The position numbers were made by a program, and so were the translations under genes. Below are positions 52,769 through 62,300 of a stretch of 64,000 nt of DNA, one piece after another; positions within the stretch are counted from its first letter, which is position 1, and each line of letters begins with the position of its first letter. The notes under the pieces are model-generated. The model was not told where the DNA came from and ran no database searches. It saw only the letters and a list, made by a program, of their open reading frames with translations. The DNA is from Planctomycetota bacterium. Lineage in GTDB: Bacteria; Planctomycetota; UBA11346. The stretch covers positions 37,929 to 101,928 of the forward strand of contig JADGDD010000013.1 in the NCBI GenBank assembly GCA_016745075.1. The letters are read 5' to 3'.

Positions 52769-53659
52769 TTACAGAGCAAATTGGGCGTAAACGGCGATGT
52801 TGTAAAAACAATGGGTGAGGGTGCTCACGGCGAGACCTTGGCGGATAAAAATGATACCGTAAAGAATGCCTGCGATAACATGTTGAACGCATTGTGCCAT
52901 CTGTATTTCCATGCCGTTGTAGGCAGGATTGATGACAGAGGTGTGGGCAAGAGCAAAAATAACAGCGCTAACTGGGACCATGATCGAGAGGCAGACAGTC
53001 CACGATTTGATAAAAGGTTTGAGGAGAAGTGCGGTGGCTCCAATGAGTGCACCACGAAAGATCAATTCTTCTTGCAGGGCACCACTCATAGCGAGGCCGA
53101 TGTAGCCAAGTAGGCTCAGTTCTTGTTCTGGTTGGTCATTGATCAACGGGGGGCTCGTTGCGTCTAGGGTGATGCTGTCAGTGGTCATGCCAAGGACGAC
53201 GCGAACGGTTGCCCAAACAAGTGCCCATGCAGCAATTTTGCCAATAGTGAAAAAACTTGGGAATTCCCATGTCATTTTTCTGACTAGGAGCACGGTGATG
53301 CAGGCAATAATAAGAACCAAGAGGGGGATTATTGGAAGTTGGATGCCAAGTTCAGCTCCAGCTTGTGCCCATGTTTCATCAACAAGTAAGGCGTCGTTTT
53401 GGTTACCAAGAAAACGATAGACTTCAGCAATAAGTCCCAAGGGGAGGAGTATTGTCAGTACGGTTAATGGGTGCCGATAGTGGGCATTGCCATCTAGGGC
53501 TTGTTCTGGCTTCTCTCTACGCTGCTCTGGCGGTGGAGGCGGTGCCTTTGCATCCGTTATTTTTTTATTGGCCTTGTTCTTTTTCGATGGAGCTACTTTT
53601 TTAGGTACTTTCTTTTTTTTGTTCGCCCCTTGGGCCAGTAAAGGATTGCTATTGCTCAT
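52769..53659 (-). CDS. CPBP-family intramembrane protease
   Basis: 296 residues. Residues 1-60 are Lys/Pro-rich and probably cytoplasmic. About seven helices follow, with the CPBP (Abi) signatures Glu197-Glu198 and FRG (201-203) in QEELIFRG, His239 in FALAH and His283 in LTHCFYN. The family is related to Rce1 prenyl proteases; substrate unknown. It starts 12 nt after the preceding HEAT-like gene and ends 61 nt before argS. Confidence 0.88.
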   Translation of the reverse strand: MSNSNPLLAQGANKKKKVPKKVAPSKKNKANKKITDAKAPPPPPEQRREKPEQALDGNAHYRHPLTVLTILLPLGLIAEVYRFLGNQNDALLVDETWAQAGAELGIQLPIIPLLVLIIACITVLLVRKMTWEFPSFFTIGKIAAWALVWATVRVVLGMTTDSITLDATSPPLINDQPEQELSLLGYIGLAMSGALQEELIFRGALIGATALLLKPFIKSWTVCLSIMVPVSAVIFALAHTSVINPAYNGMEIQMAQCVQHVIAGILYGIIFIRQGLAVSTLTHCFYNIAVYAQFAL

Positions 53660-53671
53660 GATGGGTAGGCC

Positions 53672-54817
53672 TTAGACGTTTTCCGGTTCGTCGTAGTCAC
53701 TGCCGTGTAGGCTGCCACTGGCTCTCATTTGCGCTTGGATTTGTTGACGAACAGTAGTGATGCCTTCACGGATTTGGCTGCCATCAAGGGCTGTGGCATC
53801 CATCCAATCACAGAGCGGTTTAAATGAGTTCAGAGCTTGTGGGCTGAGTGCCGCCTGCATGTGTTGCTGTGGAAGCGCTTGCGGCAAGACTTGTAGGTAG
53901 ATAGCGGCTACTTCATCAGCAGTACAATCTGCAAGGCTTTTGCCGGTGACTTGCATTGCTAATTGATCAAACATAGGGCCAAGCTGAGTAATGAGGACAC
54001 GGTCGCGTTCTTCTAAGGCCGCGGCCTCTTCGCTGGTAGCGAAGGCATCCCAATCAAATAGGCTTTCAGGCATGGGCGCTTCTTCACCTTCTACAGGTGC
54101 GGTTTCTTCGTTGGCCTCTGGTGTTTCAGGCGCGGTTTCTTCTTCTGGCTGTTCAGTTGGTTCTGTGTTTTCTTCAGCTTCGTCATTGGAGCTGTCATCG
54201 CTGAGTTGATCGGCAAAGAGTACATGCCAAGAGACGCTGAGTTCGTCGTGACTTTCTTGGTCACGCTCGCCAGTGGTAAGAGCTTTGCTGAGGCGTTGCA
54301 TTTCAAAGCGGTCGCAGAATTGGTCCTTGTCCATGACGGCTGCAATGCAGTCAGTGGCACGTGTATCGCCAAGCATGGCCAGGGCGCGGCAGGCGTGTTC
54401 GCCAAGACCGGTGCGGCCAGATTGAGCACGTTTGTTTTCTAGAGCAACACGCTGAACCAGAGTTTCTGTGAGGGTTGTGCTGGCATGATTATGGGCAATA
54501 CAGATACAGAGGCCGTAGTAGGCATTTTCACGTTCATCAAGGCTGCCATTTTCTAAGGCTGTTGTAAGGAGGGCTTCGCCTGTAGGAAGCTGTGCTAAGG
54601 CCCAAGCAGCAGCGTGGCCTGAAAGGCCTTCGGTATCAAGTAATGGAACCAAGAAGTTTGTATTGGCTTCGGCGCGATGATGGCCGATGGCAAGTGCAAG
54701 GGCTGCCATAAGTGTGGTATCTTCGCTGTTGGCTTGTTCACAGGCTTGTGGCAGGTCTGATGCATGAAAGGCCATAATGGCACTCATAGATGGAGAGTTG
54801 TTCGTTACAAGTGTCAT
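53672..54817 (-). CDS. HEAT-like protein with acidic linker
   Basis: 381 residues. The first 190 residues form short helical pairs resembling HEAT repeats (for example HAAAWALAQLPTGEALL, then GLGEHACRALAMLGD). Residues about 205-260 are an acidic Glu/Pro/Thr-rich linker. A C-terminal helical domain ends GSDYDEPENV. No signal peptide; function unknown. AAGGAA lies 8 nt before the ATG. It follows the trigger-factor terminator. Confidence 0.7.
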   Translation of the reverse strand: MTLVTNNSPSMSAIMAFHASDLPQACEQANSEDTTLMAALALAIGHHRAEANTNFLVPLLDTEGLSGHAAAWALAQLPTGEALLTTALENGSLDERENAYYGLCICIAHNHASTTLTETLVQRVALENKRAQSGRTGLGEHACRALAMLGDTRATDCIAAVMDKDQFCDRFEMQRLSKALTTGERDQESHDELSVSWHVLFADQLSDDSSNDEAEENTEPTEQPEEETAPETPEANEETAPVEGEEAPMPESLFDWDAFATSEEAAALEERDRVLITQLGPMFDQLAMQVTGKSLADCTADEVAAIYLQVLPQALPQQHMQAALSPQALNSFKPLCDWMDATALDGSQIREGITTVRQQIQAQMRASGSLHGSDYDEPENV

Positions 54818-54854
54818 GCTCAGATTCCTTGGATAAGACAGGGTAAAAAAATAG

Positions 54855-54881
54855 GGCTGTGATATATTTCATCACAGCCCC
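54855..54881 (-). terminator. Intrinsic terminator after trigger factor
   Basis: On the minus strand, GGGCTGTGAT and ATCACAGCCC (10 bp) pair around a 7-nt loop and are followed by TATTTTTTTA. A textbook Rho-independent terminator 23 nt after the tig stop. Confidence 0.92.
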
Positions 54882-54903
54882 AGTTTTTAAGATGTGGGGA
54901 AGG

Positions 54904-56181
54904 TTAGCCTTCTTCAGTGCTTTCTTCATCAGTACCAATGATGGTGCCAAGGAAGAATTCAAGGGATTTGGCTTCGCGGATTTCTGCGCTGACTTGGTTG
55001 ATTTGACCAGATTCTTGCAGGTTCTTAGCGATATCTTCAGGTTTTTGACCGCTACGATAGGCAGCCATCATGATTTGTTGTTGGAGGTCTTCTTGGGTTG
55101 TCTCAATGTTGTTTTCTTGAGCAATGGTACCAAGGATGAACATACGACGGAGATAATCTGTTACATTCTTTTCAGCTTCAGCTTTTTCGTCGTCGGTCAG
55201 TTCTTCGTCGCCTTCTTTTTTATCGGCTGCGTCTTTGAGCGAAGCTTCAATCATATCGGCGTACATTTTTTCTGGTAGCTCAAGTGTTGATTTTTCGATG
55301 AGCTGTTCAGTGAGTTCATTAATTTGTTGGTCATGTGCAGCGTTTGTTTTGCGACCTTCAATAGACTCTTTGATACGAGCGTTTAGATCTTCTTCGTTTT
55401 CAACGCCAAAGCGTTTGAGCAGTTCTTCGTTGAGTTCCGCTGGCATCAAGCGTAATGCGCTTTGAATGGTAACACTAACGTGTGCTTCTTTGTTAGCCCA
55501 TTCTTCTGGTTTGAATGCTTCTGGTAAGGTGGTGTCAAATTCTAAGCTGTCGCCCGTTTTGAGGTCTTTTGCAAGCTCAAGCACTTCTTTGGGGTCTTTG
55601 CCGAAGAGTGGGTAGGCACCTAAGAGGTGACGAAGGTCGGTGATTTCACGAATGGTTTCATCACCACTAGTGATTTTACCAATAAGAGTCACGCTGTCGT
55701 CTTCGATGAGTACCGCATCAGCATCCAAGTCTTGGTTTTCACCAGCACGACGAAGGGTTGCTTCAAGTTCTTCGGCAATTTCTTCATCGGTAACAGCATT
55801 ATCTTCAACAGTAATGTTGAAGACGTCTGTTGAAGGAAGGCTTACTTCTGGGTGGATGTCAAAGCTGGTTGCATAGTTCAGGCCGTCAGAAGTGTCTGGA
55901 GTACCTTCACTGAATTGACCCACAGGGTTGAGGTCGTTGTCGATAATGCCTTTACGAACCCCTTCATTGACCATAGCGTCAATACTTTCTGCTTGAATAG
56001 AATCACCAAAGCGCTTTTTAACCAAAGACTTAGGTACTTTACCATTACGGAAGCCCTTCATCTTGATCTGACTAGCGTATTTATCAAACAAGCTTTGTTT
56101 GCGCTGTTCGAGTTCTTCTTTGGTGTAGGAAATGGTTAGTTCTTTGCGCAGTTTTCCTGCATCACTGATAACGACCTGCAT
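54904..56181 (-). CDS. tig: Trigger factor, ribosome-bound chaperone
   Basis: 425 residues. The ribosome-binding loop GFRNGKVP is at 43-50 in the N-terminal domain. The central FKBP-like domain keeps the overall length but lacks the aromatic/IPGFE-type active-site pattern, so prolyl isomerase activity may be weak or lost. The C-terminal chaperone arms (about 255-400) are present, ending in an acidic tail. GGAG precedes the ATG. It is closed by the terminator at 54855-54881. ClpP, usually downstream of tig, is not here. Confidence 0.94.
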   Translation of the reverse strand: MQVVISDAGKLRKELTISYTKEELEQRKQSLFDKYASQIKMKGFRNGKVPKSLVKKRFGDSIQAESIDAMVNEGVRKGIIDNDLNPVGQFSEGTPDTSDGLNYATSFDIHPEVSLPSTDVFNITVEDNAVTDEEIAEELEATLRRAGENQDLDADAVLIEDDSVTLIGKITSGDETIREITDLRHLLGAYPLFGKDPKEVLELAKDLKTGDSLEFDTTLPEAFKPEEWANKEAHVSVTIQSALRLMPAELNEELLKRFGVENEEDLNARIKESIEGRKTNAAHDQQINELTEQLIEKSTLELPEKMYADMIEASLKDAADKKEGDEELTDDEKAEAEKNVTDYLRRMFILGTIAQENNIETTQEDLQQQIMMAAYRSGQKPEDIAKNLQESGQINQVSAEIREAKSLEFFLGTIIGTDEESTEEG

Positions 56182-56289
56182 GGGGCTCTCCGGTATTAGG
56201 GGGGCGTCAAATGAGCGCGGATGCTAGTGGGCTCTCTGATAAAGACAAACGGTAATCTTCTCATTCCACATTTTGTGTGTAGGAAATTC

Positions 56290-56318
56290 TTGCACAAGCG
56301 AAGTTTTATGGGTATAAT
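56290..56318 (+). promoter_or_regulatory. Sigma-70 promoter of the giant adhesin gene
   Basis: TTGCAC (56290-56295), 17 nt, TATAAT (56313-56318). The -10 is perfect and the spacing ideal. It points to the gene starting at 56376. Confidence 0.8.
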
Positions 56319-56375
56319 ACTTTGAGTTACTATTATATTAGTAGCCTTTTGAGTTAATGAGGGTCTCTTTAAGTT

Positions 56376-59300
56376 ATGTGTATAAAATGGCTTGTGTCTA
56401 ATTTGCTGGGAAAAATCTGCTCAAAACAGTCCAGAAAAAATTGTCCTATGTCCTTTCTGTGTCTGCTGACACTGCTGTCTGTAGAAGGTTTTGTCTTCGG
56501 TGGACAGCTTTCGGCAGCAACAGTTACCGTTACCAATACGGCAGATAGTGGAGCAGGGAGCTTACGGCAGGCGGTGAGCGATGCGGCAGCTGATGATACC
56601 ATTAATTTTGATGGTGGGTTGAGCGGGTCGACTATTCTGCTAACAACTGGTGAAATTCTTATCAATAAAAACCTTACGGTTACTGGGCTTGGTGAGGGAA
56701 ATCTTACCATTAATGGCAATGCTAATGGTCGTGTTTTTAACACAACCGGTTCATCATTAATAGTTTCTATATCATCACTTACACTGAGTAACGGCATTGC
56801 ATCGCAAGGTGGTCTAGTCTACAATTATGATGGGTCATTAACCTGTACGAATGTAACGTTTACAGGAGGGGCTACCAATGGTACCGGTGGCCAAGATGGT
56901 GGTGGTGCCTTCTATAATAGAAGCGGTATTGTTGCGCTCACCAATTGTACGCTTGTTAGTAACTCTTCTATTGAAGAAGGTGGAGCTATTCATACTTGTC
57001 GTTACGGTGGTTCTTTAACCTTAGATAATTGTGTCGTTGGCGCAGTTGGCCAAGGAAATAGTGCCGGATCTGGTAAGGCAGGTGGTGCTATCTACCAATA
57101 TGGTGGTACGATGGTTCTTCAAAATAATACAAGTATTCGCTACAATTCGGTCAGTGGTGCAGGAGATGGTGGCGGTGTTTGTGTTTATGGCTCGAATGCT
57201 GTTCTTACTATTACAGATTCTGTCATAAGCAATAATACCAGTTTGGATCGTGCAGGTGGACTGTATCTTGTTGGGAGTGCTACGGTTAGTAATACTACTT
57301 TTGATAATAATGCCGCAGACCTTGGTGGTGGTATGTATGTAAATTTTTCTTCTGTCGTTGGAGAAAAGAAGCAGGTCGTTATTCAAAATTGCAGTTTTTC
57401 GAATAATACAGCAGTAACTGGCACGTCACAAGGTGGAGCGCTTTATAATTATGGGGGCGTGGTAACCATCACAGATTCTCTTTTTCGAGGGAACAGTTCA
57501 ACCAATCATGGTGCTGGAATATATTCTGCTTTTAGCGGTGCATCTTTAACATTGATACACTGCGAAGTCAGTGGGAATACTGCCCTAGCTGCTAGCTCTG
57601 ATGGCGGTGGTATACATGTGATAGGAGGAGCGTTTACTTGTGTCGATAGTACTATTAGTGGAAATAGCTGTGGTGATGAAGGTGCTGGAATTAATCATAA
57701 TACTTTGAAAGGCGCGTTGCACATAGAGAGTTGTACCATTAGCAATAATACCAGTAATAGTAGTGATATTGGTGGTGTAAGAATTAATAATCCGGTGATA
57801 GCGGTTATTCGTAATTCACTTATGTATAATAATACGACTGGTGACCTTGAGGGAACCATTGATATATTAGAACATTGTTTGTACGGAGCGGCAGGAGCTA
57901 CTGGGATTACTCTTGGAAGCGGTAGTAATAATATTGTCGGTACAGATCCATTATTATCTGCGCTTGCAGATAATGGTGGCACAGGAAAAACTCATGCTCT
58001 AGCTCAGGGTAGTCCTGCTCGGGATGCAGGAAATACGAATGCGCTGCGGTATGCTGCGGTTGATAGACGTCAGCATATGGCAGATGTTGCTGGACTTACA
58101 GGAGTGGCGGTTGGAAACACAGACGCAAATGGTAAGCTCTATGTAACGGTGTTAACTGATGATGGCACCAATTGGTATGCGAGTTTTTATAGTGATGTCT
58201 CTCAGACGGCGTTGGTTGCTCATACGGCAACATGGACAGCAGGTTCAGGAACAACTTCTGTAGCGGTAATAGCGGATAACGCATCTGGGCTTGGTGGCAC
58301 CATTGTGGTGAACCGTGCACCTGCGTTGGTTGTTTATGAAACGGGTGACGGTGGAAGTAAAATTACAACGTATGCTTTAACGGGACAGCATACAGGTAAT
58401 ACCGATTTTGGTCGTTCTTATTGTAAGATGGTTGATAATGGCGGTGGGATGTATCAAATTGATATTTACGATGATAGTGCTTGTACATCATTAGTTGCTC
58501 ATACCGATGCTTATGCCGCAGGCTCAGGAGTGGCAGTGGATGTGACCGTGTATGCAGATAATTCTTCTGGAATGGGCGGAACTATAACTGTTAACGCGGA
58601 TAACGCTGCGGCCGATTCCAGTATACTTATGGATACGGTGGCGTTTTCGAATCGCCTCTGGATAGGAACTGAATTAACTTGGACAGCAGATCAGCGTGGA
58701 GGTTCGTTTGATCGTATTATTAATACTACTCGAGATATTGGTGCGTATGAATATGGTAATGGAGAGCCAAGTACCAACGTATCAGGGCTTGGGTTTTCAG
58801 ATATTTATGACACTTATTTAGATATTGATTGGACCACTGGAACGGGCTTATATTCTATCGTTGTAGTCAAAGCTGGATCTGCTGTTGATTCAGACCCTGT
58901 TGATGGTGTGGCTTATACGGCGAATACGGTATTGGGTTCAGGTACAGAACTTGGAACTGGTAATTATGTCGTTTATGCAGGAACTGGATCAACGGTTACT
59001 GTTACAGGATTAACGGGAAGTACAACTTACCATGTTGCCGTTTATAGTTTTAACGCTGATGATGGAGGTGGTGATGAGAATTATAGAACGAGTGATAAGG
59101 CCGTAGGTTCTCAAGCAACACAAGCTGCGTTGTTATCCGGACCGACACTAATTGCCGATAGCACTAGTAATACCGTAGATAATGCAATTGATCTGAGTTA
59201 TGTGGATGATGCAACATGGCGGGCAGCGGTTACCACTGTAAAATGGGGAGATACTACGTTGACGGGCGGGCAATGGAGCACGTCGTCTGGAACACTTACG

Positions 59301-62300
59301 ATTAATCAAGGTGCTATTCAGGCAGCAGAAAGCAAAACCGTTACGGTTATTGCTACAGGATATTTGCCAACGGCTGTTTCTCAGAGTGTTACGCATGGGG
59401 TAGTAGTTGCAGGAAATAGCACAGCAGTCATTGATAATACTTTAAGCCTTTCTGTTTCTCGAACTATTACGGTAACCTGTAAAGACCAATATAATAATGT
59501 AGTAGCAGGGCATACCCCCAAAGTGATAATTGCGACTCGTGACGATGACGGAACTGTTGATGAATCATATACGGTAGATGGAACTGGTTATACTGGGAAT
59601 AATACGGTTTCCTTAAATGCTGCAACGAATGCCAGTGGCGTTGTGACTTGTGGCATTACCATTCCAGGAGTCGTGGATAGTGGCGATGGTGTGTGTATTC
59701 AGATACAAACATCAGGGACAGCAGATATATCTGATCCTTTTTGTTATTTTAATGGCGCGGATAATATTGTTGTAAATGAAAATGATAGTGGTGCAGGATC
59801 TTTGCGACAAACTATAAGTGATGCTACAGGAGGTGACACTATTGCTTTTGCTTATGATGTGACATCAATCACTTTAACAACAGGTCAGATTGCTATAGAT
59901 AAAAACCTTACGGTTGACGGTAATGGATCAGTTACTGTGAGTGGAAATGATTCTTCACGTATTTTAAATATTACTGGTAGTGGGGTTCTCACTGTATCTT
60001 TACACAGTTTAACACTGACAAATGGACGGTCATCCACTGAAGGTGGAGGAATTCGGGTTGACGGAGAAATCTTGCAATTAACAAATTGTACCGTGCAAAA
60101 TAGTGCAACAACAGGTACTGGATATAATGCAGGTGGCGGAGCCATTTATGCACTGAATGCAGCAGATCTAACCTTAACGAGTTGTACCATTACCAATAAT
60201 AGTTCTCAAGATGACGGTGGTGGTATTTTATTTGGTGGAGGTGTTGGAACGGGCACGTTGACAATAACAGGAACCACTCTCTCAAATAATTCGGCGGTGG
60301 ATAATGGTGGTGGTATCTATTCATATGGGAATGATATTCTCTCAGTGACTGGAAGCAGTGTTTTTTCTGGAAATAATGCTACTGATAATGGTGGTGGAAT
60401 ATCTATCGCAAAATCCAGTACGGTATCCACATTCACAAACGTCACTTTTAGTTCCAATATAGCAGGAGAGCAGGCAGGTGGTCTTGCTCTTAAAGGAACG
60501 AGTACCATCAGTAATGTTACGTTTAGCTCTAATAATGCTGGTACGGACGGCGGTGCTGTTTATTGCAAAGATAGCGTGAAAGATCGCGTCTATCAGAAAA
60601 TGTCAAATTGTACCTTCACTCAAAATGTAGCAACTGCGGATGGTGGTGCGGTTCATAATGAAGCCAGTTATGTGTATATAGAGTATTCGACATTTTCAGA
60701 AAACCAAACAACAACAGGAGAAGGTGGTGCTCTTTATTTAATAGATTCAACGCCTTCATCACTGACTACATTATATGGCTGTACATTAGAAGGTAATAAA
60801 GCGGCCCCTTTAGGCTCAGCTACTGGTGGAGCTGTACAGACGGATAGTCAATTGTGGATGTCTCATTGTACCGTGAGTGGTAATACAGCGAGTGATAAAG
60901 GTGGTGGTATTGCTATCAATAGTGCGACGCATGCAGTCGTGTCTGTGCGAAATTGTACCATAGCTGAAAATGAAGCGACGAATGGTGGTAGTGGTATTGA
61001 AGTTGTGAATGCCGCTTATACGGAAGTACGTAACTCTATCGTAGCGCTAAATACGAGTAATGATTTTAAGGGTGATTTTACTCTTGTCGATCATTGTGTC
61101 TATCAAAACTCGACTGGTACATGGACGACCGATACCAATAATATAACAGGTAATCCTAAACTGAGTGCGTTAGCAGCAAATGGTGGTAGTACTCAGACTC
61201 GTCTGTTGCAAACCGGTAGCCCTGCTATTGATGCTGGGGCAGGAAGTATCTGGTTACCATTTACTGTTTTTGATAGATATTCGTGGGTACGTTCTATTGA
61301 TGGATTAACCGGGATTACAACATCAAATACTGATGCGAATGGGCGTTTGTATCTAAAGATAACAACTGATGATGCTACCAATTGGTATATAAATATCTAT
61401 AAAGATGAAGCGCAGTCTAGCCTTGTTGGGCATACTGCTACCTTTACGCGAAATAGTGGAGATGTTTCTTCTGTAGTTACTGCTGATAATTCATCTGGGC
61501 TTGGAGGAACCATGCTTATTAACACAGTTCCGCAAATAGAATATTTAGACCTGTTTGATTATGATAATCAAATAACGACTTCAGGGCTAACCGGTTTAAC
61601 AGGTAGCAATACGGATCGCGGTAAAATTTATTGTTCTATTGTTGATGTTGATGGAACAAATTTTAGGGCTGATCTTTATTCAGACAGTGCTCGCACAGCG
61701 CTTGTTGGTCATAGTGCAACATGGACGGTAGCTGATGATGGGGCAACACCAGCTATTACTGCTGATAATGCTTCGGGGTATGGTGGAACGATTACAGTTG
61801 ATACAACAGATGCACAGGCGCCAATAGCAGATTCCGATATAGAAATTGATGTAGTACCATATTCTGAAACTGCTTATATCCAAGCAATTGTAGACTATGA
61901 TCAAAGAGGAAGTACGTATGCACGTATTATAAATACGACTATGGATATTGGTGCTCTTGAGTTGCAAGGTGCTTCCGTAGCACCAGAAATTAATCTACAA
62001 GGAAATGCGCAAAATATTGTTAGTGGAGATACGACTCCATCGTTGACGGATGATACCGACTTTGGTTCCGCAAATGTTATAAGTGTAACGATTGATAAAA
62101 CGTTTACGATACAAAATACAGGGGACGGAGATTTGAGTTTAACAGGAAACCCTTCTGTTGTATTATCTGGAACCCATGCGAGCGATTTCACAGTGAGTAG
62201 TACGCCAAGTACCACAGTTGCCGTTGCAGGGTCAACCACCTTTACGGTGAGGTGTGATCCAAACGATGTAGGAGTGCGTACCGCGACAGTTACGATAGCG

